A stretch of 64,000 bases of DNA from Clostridium thermopalmarium DSM 5974 (GTDB lineage: Bacteria; Bacillota; Clostridia; Clostridiales; Clostridiaceae): the NCBI RefSeq assembly GCF_002995795.1, contig NZ_PVXN01000053.1, forward strand, positions 62,001 through 126,000. The letters are read 5' to 3'. Position 1 is the first letter of the stretch, and every line of letters begins with the position of its first letter. The notes beneath the pieces are model-generated. The model had not been told where the DNA came from. It made no database searches and saw nothing but the letters and a program-made list of their open reading frames with translations. This document shows positions 55,232 through 64,000 of this stretch, piece after piece. A program made the translations under genes and the position numbers.

Positions 55232-55339
55232 GCAAAAATATTAGTTACTTTATTATATGAAACAAAAAAGAAAAATTGTAAAAGAGGATTAGCAACTCTA
55301 TGTATAGGTGGAAGTATGGGAAACACGACTTATTGTTGA
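55232..55339 (+). pseudogene. C-terminal relic of a second thiolase gene
   Basis: The frame reads [17 protein letters not shown] then [18 protein letters not shown] and stop. It aligns without gaps to the end of the intact thiolase just downstream, [17 protein letters not shown] then [21 protein letters not shown] stop codon precedes it in frame, and nothing upstream is intact. So a tandem thiolase copy once stood here and decayed, leaving about 35 codons and its terminator. Confidence 0.85.
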
Positions 55340-55347
55340 GATGATAT

Positions 55348-55376
55348 AAAAATCCGTGTTATGCGGATTTTTTTGA
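55348..55376 (+). terminator. Terminator after the thiolase relic
   Basis: AAAATCCG pairs with CGGATTTT, loop TGTTATG, with T run. Likely the original terminator of the lost thiolase copy, now insulating thl from wecB. Confidence 0.8.
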
Positions 55377-55497
55377 GTTTAATAAATAAAAAAACTGGTC
55401 ATACCACGTAAATCATAGAAAATGTACAAAAAACTTAAAATAACCATATATATTTTAAATATTGTCAAAATATTAACAAATACGAGGGAATTAAGAG

Positions 55498-55526
55498 TTG
55501 CTTATGAAAAAAAATATAAGTATAAT
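55498..55526 (+). promoter_or_regulatory. Sigma-A promoter of thl
   Basis: TTGCTT (55498-55503), a 17-nt spacer and TATAAT (55521-55526), about 75 nt before the start codon. Fits strong constitutive expression. Confidence 0.65.
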
Positions 55527-55600
55527 AGAAAATGATGATAAAATAACAATCTTTAGAAAAATCTAAAAACATAAGGATTAAAAATTAGGAGGGTTTTAGC

Positions 55601-56776
55601 ATGAGGGAAGTAGTTATTGCAAGTGCAGTAAGAACAGCTATAGGAAGCTATGGCGGAGCTTTTAAAGATGTACCAGCAGTTGAATTGGGTGGAGTAGTTA
55701 TAAAAGAAGCCTTAAAAAGAGCTGGAGTTGACGGAAGTCAAGTTGATGAAATTATAATGGGAAATGTTTTACAAGCAGGACTAGGTCAAAACCCAGCTAG
55801 ACAAGCTATGATAAATGCAGGAATACCAGTTGAAAAACCATGCTTTACAATAAATAAGGTTTGCGGTTCTGGTTTAAGAGCAGTATCATTAGCAGCACAA
55901 TTAATAAAAGCAGGAGATGCAGATATTATTGTGGCTGGTGGAATGGAAAACATGTCACAAGCTCCTTATTTAGTTCCAAATGCAAGATGGGGACAAAGAA
56001 TGGGAGATGGAAAATTCATTGATGAAATGATAAAAGACGGTTTATGGGATGCATTTAACCAATATCATATGGGAATAACTGCTGAAAACGTTGCAGAACA
56101 ATGGAACATTACAAGAGAAGAACAAGATGCTATTGGTTTAAGATCTCAAAACTTAGCAGAACAAGCAGTTAAATCAGGAAGATTTAAAGATGAAATTGTT
56201 CCAGTAGTAGTTAAAACTAAAAAAGGTGAAGTAGTTGTTGATACTGATGAATTCCCAAGATTCGGAACAACTGAAGAAAAATTAGCTAAGTTAAAGCCAG
56301 CATTTAAGAAAGACGGAACTGTTACAGCAGGAAACGCTTCAGGAATAAATGACGGAGCAGCTGCATTAGTTGTTATGAGTGCTGAAAAAGCAGAAGAATT
56401 AGGAATTAAACCATTAGCTAAGATAGTATCTTATGGTTCAAAAGGTGTTGACCCATCAATAATGGGAGTTGGACCAGTAGGAGCAACTAAAGCAGCTCTT
56501 GCACAAGCTGGACTTACAATAGAAGATATTGATTTAATAGAAGCTAACGAAGCATTTGCAGCTCAATTCATAGCTGTTGGAAAAGAACTAGGATTTGATA
56601 TGAATAAGGTAAATGTAAATGGAGGAGCTATAGCACTTGGACACCCAATTGGAGCATCTGGTGCTAGAATACTTGTAACATTACTTCACGAAATGCAAAA
56701 GAGAGATGCTAAGAAAGGTTTAGCTACACTTTGCATAGGTGGAGGAATGGGAACAACACTTATAGTTGAAAGATAA
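55601..56776 (+). CDS. thlA: Acetyl-CoA acetyltransferase (thiolase)
   Basis: Condenses two acetyl-CoA to acetoacetyl-CoA, first step toward butyrate or related products. 391 aa. [20 protein letters not shown] opens the protein; Cys88 in [12 protein letters not shown] is the acyl nucleophile; [24 protein letters not shown] and [10 protein letters not shown] complete the active site. AGGAGGG precedes ATG. Codon use is more uniform than that of the neighbours, as expected for a highly expressed gene. No bcs (crt-bcd-etf-hbd) operon lies nearby. Its place between wecB and the atp operon matches my memory of C. acetobutylicum. Confidence 0.96.
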   Translation: MREVVIASAVRTAIGSYGGAFKDVPAVELGGVVIKEALKRAGVDGSQVDEIIMGNVLQAGLGQNPARQAMINAGIPVEKPCFTINKVCGSGLRAVSLAAQLIKAGDADIIVAGGMENMSQAPYLVPNARWGQRMGDGKFIDEMIKDGLWDAFNQYHMGITAENVAEQWNITREEQDAIGLRSQNLAEQAVKSGRFKDEIVPVVVKTKKGEVVVDTDEFPRFGTTEEKLAKLKPAFKKDGTVTAGNASGINDGAAALVVMSAEKAEELGIKPLAKIVSYGSKGVDPSIMGVGPVGATKAALAQAGLTIEDIDLIEANEAFAAQFIAVGKELGFDMNKVNVNGGAIALGHPIGASGARILVTLLHEMQKRDAKKGLATLCIGGGMGTTLIVER

Positions 56777-56805
56777 TATTATAAAGACTATTATTTAATA
56801 ACATA

Positions 56806-56848
56806 AAAAAGAGTGATTACATATTTAAAATGTAGTCACTCTTTTTTT
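56806..56848 (+). terminator. Terminator after thl
   Basis: AAAAAGAGTGATTACAT pairs with ATGTAGTCACTCTTTTT (one mismatch), 7-nt loop, T run. Confidence 0.88.
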
Positions 56849-57263
56849 ATGTAGCAGAATAAAATAATTATTCAGCTTCTACTCTATTGCATATTTTAAT
56901 TCATATTTATTTATGAATTTATTTACATAATATGAAATTATTATAAATTTAATACATGATTTTACTATTACAAATATTGCATTAAAACTGATAAGTTTAT
57001 TCAAACTATATTAAAAGAAAATTATTAATATATAACAAAATAGTATGTTAAAAAGTCAATACTAATACAAAAAAAATAAAATAAATTAAAAAAATAATTG
57101 TTTGCAAATTGTGAAAATTATAAATACGGGATAAATAAATAAAAAATTATTAAAAAAGACTGGAAAAATTAAAATTCAATACAAAGCGAAGAAAATCAAT
57201 GAATATAGCCGGTGAAAACGCTATTTTAAATGAATTACAACAAATTATTAGAAATTTTAATAT

Positions 57264-57291
57264 TTGAATATACTGACAGCGATAATATAAT
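57264..57291 (+). promoter_or_regulatory. Promoter of the atp operon
   Basis: TTGAAT (57264-57269), 16-nt spacer and TATAAT (57286-57291), 32 nt before the atpI start codon. Confidence 0.6.
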
Positions 57292-57322
57292 AAAGTTTAT
57301 TAATTAAATTTTAGGAGGAAAA

Positions 57323-57697
57323 ATGAAAAAAAACAAGGAAGTTCAACAACTGTTAAGAAGTATAATCCGCTTAGATTTAATTGTTGGACTTGTTCTAGGA
57401 ATAGTTGTTTACTTTGTAAAATCTGATTATGTGTTTGTATGCTTGTTAGGATTTTTTCTTGCTACTATAAACTTTTTTATAAACAGTTATATAACTGAGT
57501 ATGCCATTATTGTAAATAGAAATAATGGTAAAGTTTTAATGGTTTTAGGGTATTTTTTTAGAATGTTTTTGGTAGGAATCATAGGAGCAGTACTATTTAC
57601 ACATAATAAATTTAATGTAATAGCTTATATGTTAGGTTATACTTTTCGTTTTTCTTCCTTAATTCTTTATGGCTTATCACTAAAAAATAAAAATTAA
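57323..57697 (+). CDS. atpI: ATP synthase subunit I
   Basis: 124 aa membrane protein with about four helices that helps assemble the c-ring. Weakly conserved family; recognised by size, topology and its place as first gene of the atp operon. TAGGAGGA precedes ATG. It has its own promoter directly upstream. Confidence 0.85.
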   Translation: MKKNKEVQQLLRSIIRLDLIVGLVLGIVVYFVKSDYVFVCLLGFFLATINFFINSYITEYAIIVNRNNGKVLMVLGYFFRMFLVGIIGAVLFTHNKFNVIAYMLGYTFRFSSLILYGLSLKNKN

Positions 57698-57710
57698 GAG
57701 GGGTGAGTTG

Positions 57711-58394
57711 ATGGAGGAAGGAAACAAAATAATTCTTAGTTTGTTGGGATATAAATTCAGTATATCGGAGGCAGTTATTATTGAATGGGCTATATTATTA
57801 ATCTGTTTAATCTTCTGTATTATAGTGAAAAATATATTAAAAAAAGGGATACCAGATAAAAAACAAAGCATAGTAGAAATGATCGTTGAAGGTATCAACA
57901 ATTTGGTAACAAGCACTATGGGAGAAGGAGCAGCTGTGTTCGTACCGTATATAGGAACTCTAGTAATTTTTCTTTTATTGATGAATATTTCAGGTTTATT
58001 TGGCGTTGAACCTCCAACAAAGGATTTTAGTGTTACCTCAGGAGTAGCAGCTATAAGCTTTGTTGTTATTCAAGCGTATGCTATAAAAAAACATGGGCTA
58101 AAAAGTTATTTTATTGGGTATGCAAGACCTACATGGGTTTTACTTCCTATAAACATAATGGAAAGAATAATGCTTCCAGTGTCTTTAAGCCTGAGATTAT
58201 TTGGAAATATCACAGCGGCATCAATAATTATAGAATTAGTATATAGTGGACTTGCTAAAACTCCATTAGGAATAGGGCAGTTAGCAATACCCACACCACT
58301 TCATTTTTATTTTGATATTTTTGATGGTGGACTTCAGATGCTTATTTTTGCAATGCTTACTATGATAAACATCAAAACAGTATCAGAACACTAA
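57711..58394 (+). CDS. atpB: F1Fo ATP synthase subunit a
   Basis: Stator channel subunit of Fo. 227 aa from ATG 57711, 7 nt after GAGGGG (a TTG at 57708 is 4 nt from it). Helix with LSLRLFGNITA carries the essential arginine that faces the c-ring carboxylate; LQMLIFAMLTMINIKT is the last helix. Short for the family but with all core helices. Confidence 0.96.
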   Translation: MEEGNKIILSLLGYKFSISEAVIIEWAILLICLIFCIIVKNILKKGIPDKKQSIVEMIVEGINNLVTSTMGEGAAVFVPYIGTLVIFLLLMNISGLFGVEPPTKDFSVTSGVAAISFVVIQAYAIKKHGLKSYFIGYARPTWVLLPINIMERIMLPVSLSLRLFGNITAASIIIELVYSGLAKTPLGIGQLAIPTPLHFYFDIFDGGLQMLIFAMLTMINIKTVSEH

Positions 58395-58492
58395 GAATGT
58401 TAAAATTTATAGGTTAAAAATTGAAGTAGCATAAAATAACATATTTGTTAATTATTATAAAAAATTAAGATGATGATTAGGAGGAATGAAAT

Positions 58493-58750
58493 ATGAATAT
58501 TAGTTCAGAAGCATTTGTAGCAGGAATGTGTGCTATAGGAGCAGGTATAGCATCCCTTGCATGTATAGGTGGAGGAATTGGAACAGGAAATGCTACAGCT
58601 AAAGCTGTAGAAGGTGTAGCAAGACAGCCAGAAGCAAGTGGTAAAATAATGTCAACTATGATAGTTGGTAGTGCTTTATCAGAAGCTACAGCAATTTATG
58701 GTTTCTTAATAGGAATATTATTGGTATTAAGAATTGGAAATCTTATATAA
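58493..58750 (+). CDS. atpE: F1Fo ATP synthase subunit c
   Basis: 85 aa rotor-ring hairpin. Helix 1 (about 7-33) with a glycine-rich GGGIGTG run, polar loop [10 protein letters not shown], helix 2 with the ion carboxylate Glu64. Compared with the Na+ ring of Ilyobacter, the Gln of helix 1 is Thr31 and the Ser next to the Glu is Ala65, so the Na+ ligand set is incomplete and proton coupling is more likely. AGGAGGA precedes ATG. Confidence 0.97.
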   Translation: MNISSEAFVAGMCAIGAGIASLACIGGGIGTGNATAKAVEGVARQPEASGKIMSTMIVGSALSEATAIYGFLIGILLVLRIGNLI

Positions 58751-58798
58751 TAAATAGGTTTGGCAAAGATAAGCCTGAAGGGAGGCTTTAATCACAAA

Positions 58799-59281
58799 AT
58801 GATGGAATTTACTATACCAACATTTGTATGGACAATTATAAATTTTTTATTGCTTTTAGGAATTCTCTCATTTTTTCTATTTAAGCCTGTTAATGAAATT
58901 ATTAACAAAAGAAATGAGTCTATTACAAATAATATAAAAAAAGCTGAAGAAGATAGACAAGTAGCTGAAAAACTTAAAATAGAAAATGAGAAGGAATATA
59001 AATTAGCAAAGCAACAAGGCAAAAATATAGTAGAAGAATATAAACAAAAAGCAGAAAAAGTTTCTCAAGAGATAATCTCTGATGCTCACAAGGAAGCCGA
59101 ACTCATTCTTGAAAGAGCAAAAAAAGAAATAGAAAGAGAAAGAGAAAAGGCAGAATACGAAATGAAGATAAAAACAGTAGACTTAGCTATAGAGTTATCT
59201 AAGAAAGCTTTAGAAGAATCTATAGATGAAGCTAAGCATAGAGAATTAATTAGAGATTTTATTGCTAAGGTAGGTAACTAA
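58799..59281 (+). CDS. atpF: F1Fo ATP synthase subunit b
   Basis: Peripheral stalk. 160 aa from ATG 58799; GGGAGG lies 13 nt upstream, long but the only site, and a longer frame from TTG 58760 would run through that site. One N-terminal helix ([21 protein letters not shown]) and then a long charged coiled coil (about 30-150). Confidence 0.94.
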   Translation: MMEFTIPTFVWTIINFLLLLGILSFFLFKPVNEIINKRNESITNNIKKAEEDRQVAEKLKIENEKEYKLAKQQGKNIVEEYKQKAEKVSQEIISDAHKEAELILERAKKEIEREREKAEYEMKIKTVDLAIELSKKALEESIDEAKHRELIRDFIAKVGN

Positions 59282-59283
59282 TT

Positions 59284-59820
59284 ATGTATGAATATCTAGA
59301 TAGAAGATATGCTCTAGCTTTATATGAAATAGCTGAGAAAAATGGAAAAGTAGAGGAGTATATAAAAGAGTTAAAAGAGATACTTGAGCTAATTAAAACC
59401 AATGAGGAACTCTTAAGCGTAGTAAAGCATCCAGAGATAACTACTTCTCAAAAGAAAAGAGTATTTAAATCTATATTTAAAGGAAAAGTTGATGATTATA
59501 TACTAGGCTTTCTTTTAATCCTTATAGAAAAAGATAGGATTCTTTATTTAGAGGAAAAAATTAATGAAATGGAAAAGATCCATTTAGAAAGACAAAACAT
59601 TTTAGTTGCTAATGTTAAAAGTGTAATACCTTTAAATGAAGATGAAAAGAGTACCTTGATAGGAAAACTGAAAAAAATGTATGGTAAAAATATCATTTTA
59701 AAAGAGAAGATAGATAAAAGTATAATTGGTGGTCTTTATATAAGGGTAGGAGATGATGTTATAGATGGCACTATAAAGACTAAATTTGAAGAGATTAGAA
59801 GAAGAGTAATCCATAGCTAA
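59284..59820 (+). CDS. atpH: F1Fo ATP synthase subunit delta
   Basis: Joins the peripheral stalk to the top of F1. 178 aa. Opening [27 protein letters not shown] and C-terminal [30 protein letters not shown] are diagnostic. It starts 2 nt after the atpF stop, so coupled translation is likely. Confidence 0.96.
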   Translation: MYEYLDRRYALALYEIAEKNGKVEEYIKELKEILELIKTNEELLSVVKHPEITTSQKKRVFKSIFKGKVDDYILGFLLILIEKDRILYLEEKINEMEKIHLERQNILVANVKSVIPLNEDEKSTLIGKLKKMYGKNIILKEKIDKSIIGGLYIRVGDDVIDGTIKTKFEEIRRRVIHS

Positions 59821-59843
59821 GATAATAGAAAAGAGGTGGATGT

Positions 59844-61352
59844 ATGAACGTAAAACCTGAAGAAATTACTTCAATCATAAGAAAAGAAATAGAGAGATAT
59901 GAGCATAAAGTTCAAACCATAGATTCAGGTACTATAATACAAATAGGAGATGGTATTGCAAGGGTTTATGGACTTGATGACTGCATGGAAGGAGAACTCC
60001 TTGAGTTTCCTAAGGATGTATATGGAATGGCACTTAACCTAGAGCAAGATAATGTAGGATGTGTTTTACTAGGTAAGGAAGAGGGCATAAAAGAAGGAGA
60101 CGTTGTAAAAAGAACAGGAAGAGTAGTTGAAGTTCCTGTTGGAGAAGCTTTAATAGGAAGAGTTGTAAATGCATTAGGTCAGCCTCTTGATGGAAAAGGA
60201 CCTATAAGGACTTTGGAAACCCGACCAATAGAGGTTGAAGCTCCTGGAGTTATTGAAAGACAATCTGTTAAGGAACCTCTTCAAACAGGTATAAAGGCTA
60301 TAGATTCCATGGTGCCAATTGGCAAGGGTCAAAGAGAGCTCATAATTGGTGATAGGCAAGTAGGAAAGACTGCTCTTGCAATAGATGCAATATTAAATCA
60401 AAAAGGAAAGAATGTTAAGTGCATTTATGTTGCTATAGGACAAAAACAATCTACTGTAGCTCATATAGTAAATACACTAACCGAAATGGGAGCTATGGAT
60501 TATACTATAGTTGTTTCATCGACAGCTTCTGATTCAGCACCACTTCAATTTATAGCACCTTATGCTGGATGTAGTATGGGAGAATACTTTATGCATAAAG
60601 GAGAAGATGTGCTTATAGTTTATGATGATTTATCAAAACATGCGGTAGCATATAGAACTATGTCACTATTGCTTAGAAGACCACCAGGAAGAGAAGCCTA
60701 TCCTGGAGATGTATTCTATATACATTCAAGATTGCTAGAAAGAGCTGCAAGGCTTTCAGATAAACTAGGTGGGGGGTCACTCACAGCTCTTCCTATAATA
60801 GAGACACTTGCAGGAGATGTTACAGCATATATACCTACAAATGTAATTTCTATTACTGATGGCCAAATATTTTTGGAAGCTGAACTTTTCTATGCAGGGC
60901 AAAAACCAGCAGTTAATGCAGGTATTTCAGTATCACGTGTTGGCGGAAATGCTCAAATTAAAGCAATGAAACAGGTTTCGGGAACTTTAAGACTTGAACT
61001 TGCACAATATAGAGAATTAGCAGCATTTGCTCAATTTGGTTCTGATTTAGATAAAGAAGCAAAGGCAAGACTTGAAAAAGGTAAAAGATTAGTTGAAATA
61101 TTAAATCAAGACCAATATAATCCTATGCCGGTAGAAAAACAAATTATGATTTTATATGCTGCTGTTAACAATTATTTGTCAGATATCAAGGTATCAGATA
61201 TCAAGAGTTTTGAAGAAGAATTCTTAGAATATATTGATACTCATCATAGAAATTTAGGCAAACAAATACTTGAAAAACAGGAGTTAACAGATGAGATAAA
61301 GTCAGAGCTAAACGCTTCTATAGAAGAGTTTAAAAAGATTTTTCTAGCATAG
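59844..61352 (+). CDS. atpA: F1Fo ATP synthase subunit alpha
   Basis: Non-catalytic nucleotide-binding F1 subunit. 502 aa. P-loop GDRQVGKT at 169-176; ending region with [22 protein letters not shown] typical. GAGGTGG precedes ATG. Complete. Confidence 0.98.
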   Translation: MNVKPEEITSIIRKEIERYEHKVQTIDSGTIIQIGDGIARVYGLDDCMEGELLEFPKDVYGMALNLEQDNVGCVLLGKEEGIKEGDVVKRTGRVVEVPVGEALIGRVVNALGQPLDGKGPIRTLETRPIEVEAPGVIERQSVKEPLQTGIKAIDSMVPIGKGQRELIIGDRQVGKTALAIDAILNQKGKNVKCIYVAIGQKQSTVAHIVNTLTEMGAMDYTIVVSSTASDSAPLQFIAPYAGCSMGEYFMHKGEDVLIVYDDLSKHAVAYRTMSLLLRRPPGREAYPGDVFYIHSRLLERAARLSDKLGGGSLTALPIIETLAGDVTAYIPTNVISITDGQIFLEAELFYAGQKPAVNAGISVSRVGGNAQIKAMKQVSGTLRLELAQYRELAAFAQFGSDLDKEAKARLEKGKRLVEILNQDQYNPMPVEKQIMILYAAVNNYLSDIKVSDIKSFEEEFLEYIDTHHRNLGKQILEKQELTDEIKSELNASIEEFKKIFLA

Positions 61353-61380
61353 TGTATATATAGGCCTTAGGAGGTAGGAT

Positions 61381-63673
<2,293 letters not shown>

Positions 63674-63688
63674 TGGGAGAGAAATAAA

Positions 63689-64000
63689 ATGCTAAAGTTG
63701 TTTAAATTAAAGATAGTCACTCCGGTAAAGATTTTCTTTGAAGGGCAAGTAAAAGAACTAGATACAGAAACTCTGGGAGGGAAAAGAGGAATTTTACCTA
63801 TGCATTCTCCACTGATAGCTATGTTAAAGCCTACTGTGTCAAAAGTTATACTAGAAAACGGAGAAGAGAAAAAATTCTTTTCTTCCACAGGAATCTTAAA
63901 AGTAAGTGATGGTGAAGTACTTATGCTTTGCGATGCTGCAGAATGGCCAGAGGATATAGATAGAAAAAGGGCAGAAGAAGCAAAAGCTAGAGCAGAAGGA
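63689..64000 (+). CDS. atpC: F1Fo ATP synthase subunit epsilon, cut by window edge
   Basis: 104 codons present, running off the right end. MLKLFKLKIVTPVKIFFEGQVKELDTETLGGKRGILPMHSPLIAMLKP is the beta-sandwich N-terminal domain that contacts gamma and the c-ring; the start of the C-terminal helix pair (DIDRKRAEEAKARAEG) is visible. GGGAGAG precedes ATG 63689, 15 nt after atpD. Confidence 0.96.
   Translation, partial: MLKLFKLKIVTPVKIFFEGQVKELDTETLGGKRGILPMHSPLIAMLKPTVSKVILENGEEKKFFSSTGILKVSDGEVLMLCDAAEWPEDIDRKRAEEAKARAEG

Larger units (their letters stand above)
55118..55600. other. Intergenic region before the thiolase gene
   Basis: Holds a thiolase C-terminal relic (55232-55339), its terminator (55348-55374) and the thl promoter. 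55118-55230 is featureless apart from possible further decayed thiolase sequence near 55195-55232. Confidence 0.7.
56777..57322. other. Long AT-rich intergenic region before the atp operon
   Basis: No gene on either strand. Contains the thl terminator, a small palindrome AATTCATA-TTTATT-TATGAATT near 56900, long A-runs (57060-57160), a short inverted pair ATAGC/GCTAT at 57205-57224, and the atp promoter. Confidence 0.7.

Noticed and set aside
57180-57226. Possible small RNA or hairpin before atpI
   Set aside because: Only a 5-bp ATAGC/GCTAT stem; no promoter-terminator pair.

Overview
The window is a 64-kb piece of a very AT-rich, spore-forming, anaerobic Firmicute chromosome, almost certainly Clostridium sensu stricto. 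Evidence for this: strong AGGAGG-type ribosome binding sites, many TTG/GTG starts, spore genes (CotS family, YabG, SipL-like, Ger receptor, SpoIIR, YpeB), a hybrid cluster protein, a biosynthetic-type thiolase, and the gene order wecB - thl - atpIBEFHAGDC, which I recall from solventogenic/butyrate clostridia. No rRNA, tRNA, IS element, prophage or CRISPR array was seen.

Layout. (1) 1-7.4 kb: a P-type Ca2+-ATPase cut by the left edge; a nitrosative-stress unit of hcp, a Crp/Fnr-family regulator (HcpR type) and a truncated Fe-S-protein relative, linked by two copies of the operator GTAAC-N4-GTTAC; a cysteine-hydrolase relic; a radical SAM enzyme. (2) 7.4-20.4 kb: two copies of a divergent spore-coat module (GT4 glycosyltransferase on minus, CotS kinase-like protein on plus) flanking a sulfur block (CymR-like Rrf2 regulator, cysK, NifZ-like desulfurase, thiI, second cysteine desulfurase). 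(3) 20.4-32.3 kb: spore genes yabG, veg, sipL-like, then ispE, a GerA-type germinant receptor operon with a small two-helix protein, spoIIR, a lipid glycosyltransferase and ypeB. (4) 32.3-38.8 kb: a cation/proton antiporter, a chemoreceptor, ddl, a PP-loop enzyme and small genes. (5) 38.8-55.1 kb: the conserved firmicute housekeeping run pyrG, rho, rpmE, tdk, yqhQ-like, prmC, prfA, zip transporter, sua5, ywlE-like, rpiB, upp, dCMP deaminase, tagO/wecA-like, wecB. (6) 55.1-64 kb: a dead thiolase tail, the intact thiolase, and the F1Fo ATP synthase operon, cut in atpC by the right edge.

How the parts work together. The hcp unit looks like a self-contained NO/hydroxylamine response with the same operator-to-promoter geometry at both promoters. 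The sulfur block makes cysteine and passes its sulfur to tRNA. The spore genes cover coat assembly and decoration, mother-cell signalling, germinant sensing and cortex breakdown. The 5' leaders hold the most unusual regulatory candidates: a perfect 12-bp hairpin placed between the Shine-Dalgarno and start of the second cysteine desulfurase, and a hairpin that buries the Shine-Dalgarno of the ZIP transporter. Many start codons below were moved inward from the longest open frame to fit the ribosome binding site and family N-termini. All family calls come from reading the sequence; no database search was run.
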